Part shown: positions 1-9,303 of the stretch, in pieces | How the letters are laid out: each line of letters opens with the position of its first letter | Numbering within the stretch: the first letter of the stretch is position 1 | Assembly: GCF_000739635.1 (NCBI RefSeq) | Contig: NZ_BATQ01000151.1 | Location: forward strand, 1 to 64,000 | Length of the DNA stretch: 64,000 bases | From: Verrucomicrobium sp. BvORR034 | Lineage (GTDB): Bacteria; Verrucomicrobiota; Verrucomicrobiia; Verrucomicrobiales; Verrucomicrobiaceae | Direction: 5' to 3' | Position numbers and translations under genes: made by a program | Notes under the pieces: model-generated | Seen by the model: the letters and a program-made list of their open reading frames with translations, nothing else | The model's database searches: none | What the model was told of the DNA's origin: nothing

Positions 1-2599
1 CAGGAGACTGAAGTTTCAAAAGCAGTTCATGACCGGCACGAAAGCGGGGAGCCTCCGCCAGAGCATCCAGCACGTGCAGACGCGCGGCCTTGGCATCCGT
101 GGGCTGCAAGAGCCGTGCCAGCGCGAAGTTCACCTGCACAGGATTGTCCGGCCCCAAGGTCATGAGGTGCTTCAGGGCCACCACCGCGCCTTCGCAATCC
201 CCCTGCGCTTCACAAGCCGCCGCCATCGCCTCGTGAGGGCGTTTTAGGAAGGGATCGATGGCCAAAAGCCGCTTCACCGCCACGAGCACACCCGGCCACT
301 GGCGGGCCTCGGTCTCCAGTTCGATCAGGCGCAAGCTCGCCTGGGAGGCATCCGCCGTCCGCCCCATCCACTCCCGCAACATGCCAGCCTCCTCAGTGGG
401 CTGCTTGAGCCCACGGTAAGCCTGGGCGGCCAATTGATAGCCGTTCGTTGGCTCAGGGTCTTCAGGGAACAACGCAATCAACTTGCGTGAGACCTCCAGC
501 GCCTCCGACCAGCGCTCCCCGGCAAGCAAGCGGCGCGTAGCTTGCCGCAACCCCCAGAGATTGTTGGGCCGATCCTTGAGCCACGCCGCCATGGCCGAGG
601 CGTCCCGCACATCCAGCGCATCTTTCTCCGGCTCGGTCCAGTCAGCCTTGGCCCCCAACTGTTGGGCCTTCCCTTTGAGGTGAACGGCAAAGGTGGCATC
701 CATCTTTTGCACGGATGCCATGTTACGATCCAGCGCTTCGTTGATCCGCCGCCCCTCTGCCAAATCCTTCAGCACACCCTGGAACTTGGCCTCCCCATAG
801 GTGGCGATCATCCAGTCCACCGCCTGCGCCGCCTCAAAGTAGGCAAACATGAGGTGATCACTGCTCTCCGGGTTCAGGAAAGCGCCGCTCATTTTGCTCA
901 GCGGTGTGAAAGTCTTCTCATCCAGCACCATCTTCCGGTAGGTGCCGGACATCCGCATGCCCCAGGCCGGATCCCGCCGTTGCTCCTCATACACGGAGAT
1001 GCCCTCGCTGAGCCAGCGCGGCATGCGATTCCGCGTCACCGTGAGGGTCACCACATGGCAAAACTCATGCCACAGCGTGCTCTCCCAGTTACTGCGGTTG
1101 GCCGCCACGCTGCCCGGGCTGTTCATCGTCACCACCGTGCCGAAGCACGCCCCCAGGATGCCCTGTCCGCCCAGATTGCCAAAGGTGCGGATCGCGAAAT
1201 CCTGCTGCGAGGGGAAGAACTCCACCAGCACCGGATGGTCCAGCACCAGTCCATAGCGGGCACACAGCACTTCCTTTGCCTCACGCAGCAGTTGCAGAGC
1301 CCGGTCGCCGTAGATAGCTGCATCCCGCATGGGCATCTTGAGCACAAAGTCCGGCTCTGTCCTTACCGCGAACCCCTTCATCTCGGCCTCCAGCAGACCG
1401 ATGTTGTACGCCTGGACGTTGTAGGCATCCGCCTTGCGGATCTCCTCGCCTAGCTTCCAGGCCTCCTCCTCACGGCCGAGGCGGAAGAGGGCGTGGCAGA
1501 GCTGCAGCTTGGCCTCCAGATGACTGGGGTCCATCTTCACCGCCTCACGCAAATGATCGCTGGCCTCCTGGAAGCGATAGGCACGGGACAGGCAGCGACC
1601 AATGACATAGTCCACCTCCGGGTTTTGCGCCCAGGCTTCCAGCGCCTGCTTCCTCGCACTCGCAGCCTCTTTCTCCCGGTTGGATACCAGCGTGGCCAGC
1701 ACGGATCTCATGGCCCAGGCTTCGGGGTGATCCTCATTCACGGAGGTTACAGCGTCTAGGGCCTTGTCCGCCTCCGCGAACTGCTCAGCTCCAATGGAGT
1801 GCTCCGCAAGCAACAGCAGCGCCCCGGCGTGCGAGGGATTGCTCTCCACCACCTGTTGGGCCAGCGTCAGACTTTGCTTCCGGTCGGAGGACTGAAAGGC
1901 GCGTGCCAGACCGTAGCGAAGGTCATTGTTCTGGCTGTGCTCCTTGAGCCCTGCCCGAAATTCATCGGCCGCTTTGGCAAAGTCGGACTTCTGGAGCGCC
2001 AGTTCCCCACCCGCCAGATACGCGTCCAGCAGGGTGCGGTCCTTCTTTTTGGCAGGCACGTAGAACTGCGCCACCACCTTCTGCGGATCCGCCCCGGCAG
2101 CGAGGGCAGCACGCCCTAGCACCACCAGATCCTGGGCGGTGCGCTGGCTGGCAGACTGTTTCTTTGCGGCGGCATTCACCTGCTGGAGATACCCTGCGGC
2201 GGCATCCCTTTGGCCGTAGGCCAGCACGGCATCATGGCAGGCCATGAGCGTCTTCAAGTCATTGCCGTGGGCAAGGGCCGCCTCCTTGGCGACACGCAGC
2301 ACATCGTCCTTCCGTCCCAAAGCTCTGAGCGCCTCCAATCGCAATATCCACCATTCCGGAGAAGGCGCACCGTTCTGGATATACAACTCGCTCAACCGGG
2401 CCACCTGCTGATACTCGCCCTCCTGGATGAGCACCCGCACCGGAGGCAGATTGCGCTCGTCAAAGACCCGCTTCAAATCCAGCGTCTGTGCAGGGAGCAA
2501 AGCGGCGGAGGCAAGGAATCCCCCCGCTACCAATCCACACCAGAGGACGCTCCACCGGCGGCTTGCACAGCCGTTGCCGGTGACTCGAAGTCGGAGCAT
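1..2599 (-). CDS. Secreted TPR protein with peptidase-MA-like (gluzincin) domain, C-terminus cut by the window
   Basis: The frame is open from an ATG at 2599 down to the window edge (866 residues, no stop), so the C-terminus is missing. Residues 1-37 form a signal peptide with a hydrophobic core ending near LLPAQ. Helical Ala/Leu-rich repeats of TPR type fill the regions before and after a central domain. That domain carries WHEFCH (HExxH at 511-515) followed by WLSEGIS, whose Glu532 is a likely third zinc ligand, as in peptidase-MA-like gluzincins. This suggests a periplasmic or exported zinc peptidase on a TPR scaffold. The substrate is unknown. The gene lies 82 bp downstream of the deacetylase-like gene on the same strand. 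The opposite strand is also widely open, but the protein motifs settle the coding strand. Confidence 0.8.
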   Translation of the reverse strand, partial: MLRLRVTGNGCASRRWSVLWCGLVAGGFLASAALLPAQTLDLKRVFDERNLPPVRVLIQEGEYQQVARLSELYIQNGAPSPEWWILRLEALRALGRKDDVLRVAKEAALAHGNDLKTLMACHDAVLAYGQRDAAAGYLQQVNAAAKKQSASQRTAQDLVVLGRAALAAGADPQKVVAQFYVPAKKKDRTLLDAYLAGGELALQKSDFAKAADEFRAGLKEHSQNNDLRYGLARAFQSSDRKQSLTLAQQVVESNPSHAGALLLLAEHSIGAEQFAEADKALDAVTSVNEDHPEAWAMRSVLATLVSNREKEAASARKQALEAWAQNPEVDYVIGRCLSRAYRFQEASDHLREAVKMDPSHLEAKLQLCHALFRLGREEEAWKLGEEIRKADAYNVQAYNIGLLEAEMKGFAVRTEPDFVLKMPMRDAAIYGDRALQLLREAKEVLCARYGLVLDHPVLVEFFPSQQDFAIRTFGNLGGQGILGACFGTVVTMNSPGSVAANRSNWESTLWHEFCHVVTLTVTRNRMPRWLSEGISVYEEQRRDPAWGMRMSGTYRKMVLDEKTFTPLSKMSGAFLNPESSDHLMFAYFEAAQAVDWMIATYGEAKFQGVLKDLAEGRRINEALDRNMASVQKMDATFAVHLKGKAQQLGAKADWTEPEKDALDVRDASAMAAWLKDRPNNLWGLRQATRRLLAGERWSEALEVSRKLIALFPEDPEPTNGYQLAAQAYRGLKQPTEEAGMLREWMGRTADASQASLRLIELETEARQWPGVLVAVKRLLAIDPFLKRPHEAMAAACEAQGDCEGAVVALKHLMTLGPDNPVQVNFALARLLQPTDAKAARLHVLDALAEAPRFRAGHELLLKLQSP

Positions 2600-2650
2600 A
2601 CGTGAGGTTAAACGTATTCCGACAGAAAGAGATACGGGAAAAATTCATTT

Positions 2651-2670
2651 TGTGTCGCGCCCCCGACACA
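2651..2670 (-). terminator. Hairpin between the deacetylase-like gene and the TPR peptidase gene
   Basis: On the minus strand TGTGTCG pairs with CGACACA (7 bp, loop GGGGCG) and is followed within a few bases by an interrupted run ending in TTTTT. It lies just after the stop of the deacetylase-like gene. It resembles an intrinsic terminator, but the T tract is not immediately adjacent. Confidence 0.45.
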
Positions 2671-2681
2671 CCAGCCGTCCC

Positions 2682-3716
2682 CTAGCCGTCCTCCTGCTGC
2701 AACAGCAGCAGTTTGCCATCGGGCAGCGCGTCGAACCGCACGGTGTGATCTGGCTGCACGGACACCTTCTGTTCTTTGCCCTCGTGGACGACTTTCACCT
2801 TCTTCCAACCTGCTGGAACACGGGTCACCCAGGTGAGCGGCAAGTCGTAATATTTTGGATCGGCCGTGGTGGTCAGCTGGAGCTTGATGGCCTTCTCACC
2901 CGCCTCCACCACCTTGGTGACAGCGGCATTCCGTTCCGTTTCATACTGATGCTGCGAGATGTGGTCCGTGATCCAAAGGTCGCCACGATCGCTCCGCTCC
3001 TTCAGGGCATCCAGCAAGGGGAAGAAAACGGCTTGCGGCAGAGGCCAGAAATCTTGATACCCGAGGCGCGGGGTGGTGCGCTCCACGCCATGCACCACGA
3101 GGTACTCCATGCCGCCTGACGCGATCGCCTTGTCCGCCAGCGCCAGCATCTCCTCGGTGGTCTTCAGATGATAAACCGCCCCGTGCCCCGTGAAGGGTGG
3201 CCGGTCGATCATATGGTGCTTCTTCAGCAGTTCCTCAAGCTGGGCGGGGGTGATGTTCCAGGCATCCTTGTCCACCCCGGGCTGTCCATAGGAAACAAGA
3301 CGCTCCGCCTTTCCCGGCACCATCTCCCGGATGATCCGGGCGCACTCCCCGATCTCCCACTCCGCATTCTCCAGGTCCTTCACACCCTTGTGGGTCATGG
3401 TGTGATTTCCGTAAACCATGCCCTGTTTCCACAGCTTCTCCTGCCAGTCGGTGGCGAACTTGAGGTACTCCCCTTTCCCCGGATTGATGTAGAAGGTGGC
3501 GACGAGCCCCCGCTTCACAAGCTCCGGCGCAGCCACCTGCACGTGGCTCGGCCAGCTGTCGTCAAACATCAGCAGAAAAGCGGCCTTGCGATCGTCCTTC
3601 CACTTGGCGACCCGGGTCTCTCCCACCTGGGGCGTCTGACCGGGCAGCAAGGACGAGCAGAACAGCAGACAGAGGACGGTGGTGGCGAAAAAGAAGGAAC
3701 GTGACATTCGCCCCAT
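2682..3716 (-). CDS. Secreted polysaccharide deacetylase-like protein (NodB/CE4 fold)
   Basis: 344 residues. An N-terminal signal peptide ends near LLPGQ (residues 1-27). The CE4/NodB fold is indicated by the first motif FLLMFDDSWPSH (Asp52-Asp53 as general base and metal ligand) and the second motif GNHTMTH (His105 and His109 as metal ligands). A beta-rich segment from about residue 255 to the end looks like an accessory domain. By family it should remove acyl groups from a surface or dietary glycan; the substrate cannot be told. Two ATGs are possible, at 3716 and 3707. The second (MSRSFFF) has a GGGG stretch just upstream and gives a more typical signal peptide. Confidence 0.75.
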   Translation of the reverse strand: MGRMSRSFFFATTVLCLLFCSSLLPGQTPQVGETRVAKWKDDRKAAFLLMFDDSWPSHVQVAAPELVKRGLVATFYINPGKGEYLKFATDWQEKLWKQGMVYGNHTMTHKGVKDLENAEWEIGECARIIREMVPGKAERLVSYGQPGVDKDAWNITPAQLEELLKKHHMIDRPPFTGHGAVYHLKTTEEMLALADKAIASGGMEYLVVHGVERTTPRLGYQDFWPLPQAVFFPLLDALKERSDRGDLWITDHISQHQYETERNAAVTKVVEAGEKAIKLQLTTTADPKYYDLPLTWVTRVPAGWKKVKVVHEGKEQKVSVQPDHTVRFDALPDGKLLLLQQEDG

Positions 3717-3758
3717 GCAAACACGGATCCCCGCACAAAGGCAAGCCTCCAGCCTGAC

Positions 3759-4205
3759 TCAGCTCAGCGCCCCTCGTTTCCAGAGCCCCCAAAGCAGCAG
3801 CGCCAGATTCAGACCCGCCAGAAGCAAATGGGTGTTCATGTCACGCCTCACCCTTCGCCGATGCTGCTCCATCTCGATTGGGCACATTTTGCGAGAAAGA
3901 GCGGCGAACAATGCTCCCGCCACGCCGCAGGCCACGAGCGAACTCTGCACGGTCACAAAGGGCATCCTGGTGACGAAATTGTGCCAGAGCATCACCCCAA
4001 ACGCGACCATCAGGAGGAGCATTGAAGCCATTCCAGTCCACATCACCGCCGGGTAGTTCGAGTAGAACTCCTGCAGACGCTTCCTTTCTGCTTCGATCGA
4101 GGTCTGCCCATTTTCGGGAAAGGGCGCCGCCGATGCCGGGTCGACCTCTGAAAGAGAATCGTCATAGGGGCGGGACGGAATGCTGGGCTCCGGCTTTTCA
4201 GACAT
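3759..4205 (-). CDS. Small three-TM membrane protein of unknown function
   Basis: 148 residues from the ATG at 4205 (MSEKPEPSIP). An upstream in-frame extension is possible but is Ser/Arg-rich and not protein-like. An acidic, Pro-rich cytosolic head (1-50) precedes predicted membrane segments at about 53-74, 85-104 and 126-143. A basic loop with the pattern RRRVRRD lies between the last two. I do not recognise the family. It sits 42 bp upstream of the deacetylase-like gene on the same strand and may be co-transcribed. Confidence 0.6.
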   Translation of the reverse strand: MSEKPEPSIPSRPYDDSLSEVDPASAAPFPENGQTSIEAERKRLQEFYSNYPAVMWTGMASMLLLMVAFGVMLWHNFVTRMPFVTVQSSLVACGVAGALFAALSRKMCPIEMEQHRRRVRRDMNTHLLLAGLNLALLLWGLWKRGALS

Positions 4206-4484
4206 CGGCCGATTGTGAGAGTTTTGCGAAGCATCGTCAAGCGACTGAAGCTGGCGAAAGTGGGAAGCTCTGTTTGTACTACAAGCAGAGCGTCGCTGAC
4301 ATTGTCGGGAGATGCTTGGGCTCATTGCGGGCAGGCGAAAGCGGAGCCTGGGGAACAATGGCTGAGTCATGGAAGCTGCCTATCGATCGCTTCGCTCACC
4401 AGCTGGTTGGGACAACCGGACTACGTCCGCAATGGATGCTGAAAGCAGTGCGGAGCTTTAGCTCGATTCACGGCTGCGCCCCCT

Positions 4485-5657
4485 TCACTTTTCCAACGCA
4501 GCGCGCAGAATCCCGTCGCATGCCCCGGCGGTGACACCCCAGGACAATCCAGAGCCATAGGCCGCAATGCGTTGGCGGTCAGGGGCCTCCTCCAGCACAC
4601 GCTGGAGACCTGTGGTCAGTTCCTCCTCGTTCGCCGGCGGCACCAGCGCGCCTTTCCACGGGGCATCCACGATTTCGTGAATGCCGCCCACATCGGTCGC
4701 CACCACGGGCAGGCCACTCGCCATGGCCTCCAGAACCACGTTCGGCAGGCCTTCATTGTGGCTGCTCATGCACAGAACATCCGCCGCCCGCATCCAGGAG
4801 GCGATCTGCCCGGCATCCTGGGGACCAAGGAAATAAACACTGTCTGAAATTCCCAGCTCAGCCGCCAGCTTTTCCAGCCCTTCCCTCATGGGCCCCTTGC
4901 CCGCCAGCCGGAGCTGGAGCGGCGCGCCCTGCCATCCTGCCCGCAACCGGGCAAAGGCCCGCAGGAGCAGCTCGGGATTTTTCACCGGCAGGAGATTGCC
5001 CACATAGAGGATCACCGTGACCTTGTCCTTGAGTCCCAACTTGCCTCGCTCTTCTTCTCGGGAGCACCCATGAAACAACGAGACATCCACGCCATTGTGC
5101 ACGGGATGAAGCTTGGACTTTTCCGCCCCTGCTTCACCCAGCAGTGTCGCCAGAGACCGGCTCCGCGTGATGACACCACGGCTCGCCTTCACGGCCTCCA
5201 GAATGGCCTGCTTGCGCCGGGGTACTTTCAGATACTTGTGCACGTCTGAGCCCTGGGCGATCAGCACCGTCGGCGTACCGGCCGAGGCGGCAGCGCGGGT
5301 GGCGACCCCACCGTCGGGGTAGAGCCAGCTCGCCAGCAACACGTCCCAAGCCCCCTCTGCCCTCACCTTCACCAACTCCCGTTTCACGGCCCGGTACATC
5401 AGCCCGGGGTTCCACGCATCCCCCACCTTGGGGATGTAAGGCACCGGGACATAACGCGGCTGGAAGACCTCATCCTGGGATCGAGGCAACAACTTCAACC
5501 CTGCCCCCCGCCATGCGCTCAGCGTGGGCCGCAGGGCCACCACCCGGATGTCCCAGCGATCCTTCAGATGATGCAGCAGCGTCACGTTGTCCAGACCGCG
5601 ATACGGTTCTTTCGTATCGGGAAAAAGATTGGAGACAAAGAGCAGCCGGGGACGCAT
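4485..5657 (-). CDS. GT4 family glycosyltransferase (TuaC-like)
   Basis: 390 residues, ATG at 5657. The GT-B fold is seen in the N-terminal opening FVSNLFP, the acceptor-side QGSDVHKYL near 135-143, NGVD at 188-191 and the nucleotide-sugar site SSHNEGLPNVVLEAMASG, in which Glu302 and Glu310 form the EX7E motif of retaining GT4 enzymes. It is likely a cytosolic enzyme adding a sugar to a lipid-linked polysaccharide intermediate. The opening resembles teichuronic-acid TuaC-type proteins. It lies downstream of the GT-C gene on the same strand (33 bp gap), so both probably act on the same polymer. Confidence 0.85.
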   Translation of the reverse strand: MRPRLLFVSNLFPDTKEPYRGLDNVTLLHHLKDRWDIRVVALRPTLSAWRGAGLKLLPRSQDEVFQPRYVPVPYIPKVGDAWNPGLMYRAVKRELVKVRAEGAWDVLLASWLYPDGGVATRAAASAGTPTVLIAQGSDVHKYLKVPRRKQAILEAVKASRGVITRSRSLATLLGEAGAEKSKLHPVHNGVDVSLFHGCSREEERGKLGLKDKVTVILYVGNLLPVKNPELLLRAFARLRAGWQGAPLQLRLAGKGPMREGLEKLAAELGISDSVYFLGPQDAGQIASWMRAADVLCMSSHNEGLPNVVLEAMASGLPVVATDVGGIHEIVDAPWKGALVPPANEEELTTGLQRVLEEAPDRQRIAAYGSGLSWGVTAGACDGILRAALEK

Positions 5658-5690
5658 GCAGAATAGAGTTAAACTTTCGGCACATCTCCA

Positions 5691-7364
5691 TTAAGGAGAA
5701 TGCTCACGATGATATACCAGAAGCGTGCCCTGCTCGCGACCACGAACCACAGGCAGAGAATGAGAGAGCAGCCAGTCGGAGCCCGACTGTTCCAGCGCAC
5801 GTTTGAGCTGGGAATAATAGGGCATGCGGTTGGCCCCCGGCACCCCTTCGTCAATCACCACATAGCTGACGGACTTCTTGGTCAGATGCTCCAGCAAGGC
5901 CGTCTCGGTGGCAAACGCGGGCGTGTAGTCACGCCCCAGCCAATCCATGCTGGCGAGCTCCTTGGTGGAACGCAACACGCGAAGGCTGGGACGCTGACGC
6001 ACCTGCGCATCAAACGCGGCGGCGGCAATGAGCGCGCCCTCTCCTCTCGCGTCCGAGCAGATCAGCCACGCATCACTCACAGGTTTCGCCTGTGCAGGCA
6101 GTGTGGCGACCATGGCATTCACTGCCGCAGTGTAACCGTGCACGTTTTTGTCCTTCGGCATCCACTGCCCTGTCGTCACCAGCGAAAGGAGCAAGACCCC
6201 AAGGCCAACCACTCCGCCGATCCAAACCGGCCGCAGGGCCATCGCCCGGCTCCACACGCACAAGCTGTGCGCCAGCAGCAGGAACGCCGGAGCCACCAGA
6301 GGCACAAGGTAGCGAGCCGACATGCCGGCGGGCACCGTGAAGATCAGAACCAATGCGGCAAAGAGCAATGCCCACAGTGTCGATTCATAGGCCGAGGGGC
6401 GTCGGCATCGCAACCAACCCATCAACATGACAAGTGCGGCCAACCCCAGCAGGACCAGCACTGGGTACCCGAGATAGTGCGAGGCGGCATCGCCATAGTA
6501 GCCGAAAGCACGCCGAAAGTGCTCGGTCACAGGCAGTCCACTCATACCTTCCTTCGTGAACTTGTAAGAAAAGAGCTGCCACGGCATCGCGAAAACCACG
6601 ACCGGCAAAGGGGCCAACCACAGCGAGGGCCGGAGCACCAACCGCCACTGACCTGAAATGGCAATCGCCAGAGGTGGCACCAAGGCGAGCATGAGACCGG
6701 AACCCTTGATCAAGATGGCCAGGGCGGCGGCAAAGCCGAAGCCAAGGGCGAGCCGCTTCGACGGCCTCTCCAAATAGGCTGCCATGGCCCACGTCGCCAC
6801 CAGACAGGCCAACGCAAGAAACAAATCCGACATCACCAGCAACACAAGCTGCTGGATGGGCGGAGCCAGAATCACCAGCAAACCAGCCCCCACCGCCACC
6901 CACGGCGCAACCAGCTTCGCCCCTACTCGGGCCGTCACCGTCCCCAGAGCGGCCAGCAGCACGGCCTGCAACATCAGCAGCGCCCCTTGTGTGGGCTTGA
7001 ACCCGAGCCACACCCCCGCAAGTCCGTAGAAGCCCGGCGGATAGTGCCCCAAAGCCACTCTGGGCAAACGGTCATAATATTGCTCCGCGAACCGCAGAGG
7101 ATGCTGCCCCGGTGCCTGAAGGAGATAATCCCGCACCATGAGGCTGGTGACAGCGTGAGCCGCTTCATCAGGATCTCCGCCCAGATCGCTGCCATGCGCT
7201 CCGCCACGCCACTGGAGAAACAGGGCCACGCAAAAAAACGCGGCCCAAGTCATGGCCCAGACACCCCACCCCCGCCCAGCGGCCGGCTCGGGGAAAGTCT
7301 GCAGCGTGGAAACAGGTTCAGGTCCAGAATGGCTCATGGTGCGAACGGATGTGAAGCGCGCCAT
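5691..7364 (-). CDS. GT-C membrane glycosyltransferase (PMT/ArnT-like, GT39/GT83 type)
   Basis: 557 residues with about ten or more hydrophobic segments. After the first TM (about 36-51) comes a periplasmic loop with GDPDEAAH (63-70), the acidic catalytic motif of dolichyl/polyprenyl-phosphate-sugar-dependent GT-C enzymes. A soluble periplasmic domain follows from about residue 420. By family it transfers a sugar from a polyprenyl-phosphate donor on the outer face of the inner membrane to a glycan, lipid or protein. The start may instead be the ATG at 7337 (MSHSGPEP). It is divergent from the epimerase gene, with about 100 bp between them. Confidence 0.8.
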   Translation of the reverse strand: MARFTSVRTMSHSGPEPVSTLQTFPEPAAGRGWGVWAMTWAAFFCVALFLQWRGGAHGSDLGGDPDEAAHAVTSLMVRDYLLQAPGQHPLRFAEQYYDRLPRVALGHYPPGFYGLAGVWLGFKPTQGALLMLQAVLLAALGTVTARVGAKLVAPWVAVGAGLLVILAPPIQQLVLLVMSDLFLALACLVATWAMAAYLERPSKRLALGFGFAAALAILIKGSGLMLALVPPLAIAISGQWRLVLRPSLWLAPLPVVVFAMPWQLFSYKFTKEGMSGLPVTEHFRRAFGYYGDAASHYLGYPVLVLLGLAALVMLMGWLRCRRPSAYESTLWALLFAALVLIFTVPAGMSARYLVPLVAPAFLLLAHSLCVWSRAMALRPVWIGGVVGLGVLLLSLVTTGQWMPKDKNVHGYTAAVNAMVATLPAQAKPVSDAWLICSDARGEGALIAAAAFDAQVRQRPSLRVLRSTKELASMDWLGRDYTPAFATETALLEHLTKKSVSYVVIDEGVPGANRMPYYSQLKRALEQSGSDWLLSHSLPVVRGREQGTLLVYHREHSP

Positions 7365-7461
7365 GCATGCCGCGAGATATTCGAATGTGCAAATTTATCC
7401 TTGCAAGCGACGCGGCAAAAGTCGAAGCAGGGCGCGCTGCAACCCCAGTCCAATCAAGCAA

Positions 7462-8487
7462 ATGAGCCGGTACCAGAGCGTTCTCTCCACCCTTGAAGCC
7501 AAGCCCCGTCGCTGGGTGGTGACCGGGGCCGCCGGATTCATCGGCTCGCATCTTGTCGAAAAACTCCTCCGCACCGGCCAGACCGTCGTGGGAGTGGACA
7601 ATCTGGCCACGGGCAAACTTCACAACCTGGAACAAGTGCAGCAAGCGGTGGGTGAGGAGGGCTGGAGTCGCTTCACCTTCGCCGAACGCGATGTGCGGCT
7701 GCTGGATGACTGCCTTCACATCCTGGAAGGAGCCGATCACGTGCTGCACCAGGCCGGCATCGGCTCGGTGCCGCTCTCGATCGAAAAGCCACGCGAGGTT
7801 CATGACGCCAACGTGACTGGTTTCCTGAACCTGCTCATCAGCGCCCGCCAGCACGGTCTGAAGCGGGTGGTGTACGCCTCCAGCAGCTCCGTGTACGGCG
7901 ATGACCCCGTGTTGCCAAAGCGGGAAGACAGCATCGGCACGCCCCTCTCTCCGTATGCGGCGAGCAAGTACATGGACGAAGTGTACGCCGCGACATTCCA
8001 GAAATGCCATGGCCTGGAAAGCGTGGGTCTGCGCTATTTCAACATCTTCGGCCCCCGCCAGGATCCCCACGGAGCCTACGCGGCGGTGATCCCTCTTTGG
8101 ATTTCCCTGCTGCGCAAACAGGAGCCAGTCTTCATCAATGGCGACGGCAGCACCACTCGCGACTTTTGTTATGTGGCGAACGTGGTGCAGGCCAACATCC
8201 TGGCCGCGACGGCAGAACATCCTGACCTGCAGTGCGAATCCTTCAACGTCGGTCTGGGCGGACGCACCACCCTGACCGAGCTCTTTGACGCGCTGAGAGA
8301 CGCCGTGGCCCACCGCGCCCCAGAGCTGGCCGGCCTGACCCCGACCTATCGCGAGTTCCGCGCTGGCGACATCCAGCACTCCATGGCAGACATTTCCAAG
8401 GCCCAGCGGTTGCTGGGCTACGAGCCCACCCACTCCGTCGCGGACGGTCTGGGCGAGGCGCTGGAGTGGTACTGGGACAACTTGTGA
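7462..8487 (+). CDS. wbpP: UDP-N-acetylglucosamine C4-epimerase (WbpP/TviC type)
   Basis: 341 residues from the ATG at 7462; longer upstream extensions are basic and unlike the family. It is an extended short-chain dehydrogenase with the NAD site GAAGFIG (22-28), the catalytic Ser run at 140-143 and Y165xxxK169. The start MSRYQSVLSTL and the blocks LHQAGIGSVPLSIEKP, NIFGPRQDPHGAYAAVIP and FREGD-like RAGDIQHSMADISKA match the WbpP/TviC group, which interconverts UDP-GlcNAc and UDP-GalNAc (and the uronic acids). It is the only clear nucleotide-sugar enzyme in the window, so HexNAc is a likely component of the polymer. It begins a four-gene plus-strand run to 11580. Confidence 0.88.
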   Translation: MSRYQSVLSTLEAKPRRWVVTGAAGFIGSHLVEKLLRTGQTVVGVDNLATGKLHNLEQVQQAVGEEGWSRFTFAERDVRLLDDCLHILEGADHVLHQAGIGSVPLSIEKPREVHDANVTGFLNLLISARQHGLKRVVYASSSSVYGDDPVLPKREDSIGTPLSPYAASKYMDEVYAATFQKCHGLESVGLRYFNIFGPRQDPHGAYAAVIPLWISLLRKQEPVFINGDGSTTRDFCYVANVVQANILAATAEHPDLQCESFNVGLGGRTTLTELFDALRDAVAHRAPELAGLTPTYREFRAGDIQHSMADISKAQRLLGYEPTHSVADGLGEALEWYWDNL

Positions 8488-8547
8488 TCCTGCCCGTTCC
8501 GCCGTACAGCTAGGCCCGACCACGACCCAACTGAGTTCCCCTTCTCC

Positions 8548-9285
8548 ATGCCTCCCGAACCGTCCCCAGCCAAAGCCCGCCAGGAGGAGTTCGACGAGTT
8601 TGCCGGTGACTATGATGCCGCCCTCAACAAGGGGCTGAAGTTCACCGGTGAGAAAAAGGAGTACTATGCGGAAGGACGCGTGCGCTGGCTGCAACAGCGC
8701 CTGGCCCACCTCAAGCTCGGCCAGCCCAAGATCTGCCTGGACTACGGCTGCGGCACCGGCACCTCCGCCCCCCAGCTTACTTCAGTTCTAGGGATCAACG
8801 AATACCTCGGCTTTGACCCCTCCACGGAGTCGGTCACTGAAGCGACGCGTACGCACGGTCAGCATGGAGGGTCGGGCTCTGCCCGCATCTCCTTCACCCA
8901 CGATCTGGCCGGCATCCCGTCCAATTCCATGGACATGGCCTTCTGCAACGGGGTGTTCCATCACATCCCGCCCGTGGAACGCGCCGGATGCGTCCAGGAG
9001 ATCGTCCGTATTCTCAAGCCTGGCGGGGTGTTTGCGTTTTGGGAAAACAACCCGTGGAACCCCATCGTGCGCCTGCTGATGCACCTGGTCCCCTTTGACC
9101 GGGACGCCATCATGCTATGGCCGCTGGAGGCCAGAAAGCTGGTTTCCGCAGGCGGGCTCACGTTCCTCGACCGGACCTATTACTTCATCTACCCTTCATC
9201 CCTGGCCTTCCTGCGCCCCACCGAACCCGCGCTCTCCGGCCTGCCGCTGGGCGGCCAGTATTTGCTGGTGTTTCAGAAGCCTTAG
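8548..9285 (+). CDS. Class I SAM-dependent methyltransferase
   Basis: 245 residues, ATG at 8548. Motif I is CLDYGCGTGTSAP (63-75), followed by an acidic residue after the second strand in YLGFDPSTE. The post-motif CNGVFHHIPP and the LKPGG loop (ARILKPGG-type) complete a Rossmann methyltransferase of the Methyltransf_11 type. It lies 60 bp after the epimerase and 18 bp before a GT2 gene, so O- or N-methylation of a sugar in the polymer is likely. The acceptor cannot be read from the sequence. Confidence 0.85.
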   Translation: MPPEPSPAKARQEEFDEFAGDYDAALNKGLKFTGEKKEYYAEGRVRWLQQRLAHLKLGQPKICLDYGCGTGTSAPQLTSVLGINEYLGFDPSTESVTEATRTHGQHGGSGSARISFTHDLAGIPSNSMDMAFCNGVFHHIPPVERAGCVQEIVRILKPGGVFAFWENNPWNPIVRLLMHLVPFDRDAIMLWPLEARKLVSAGGLTFLDRTYYFIYPSSLAFLRPTEPALSGLPLGGQYLLVFQKP

Positions 9286-9303
9286 ATCCACCTCTTGCCG
9301 TCC

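Noticed and set aside
542-1453. Long plus-strand reading frame opposite the TPR/peptidase gene
   Set aside because: The minus strand encodes a signal peptide, TPR-like repeats and an HExxH site in one open frame; the plus-strand product is His/Pro/Arg-rich without recognisable motifs.
7318-8709. 463-codon minus-strand frame opposite the epimerase gene
   Set aside because: The plus strand encodes a full WbpP-type epimerase with all catalytic motifs; the antisense frame is a by-product of high GC content.
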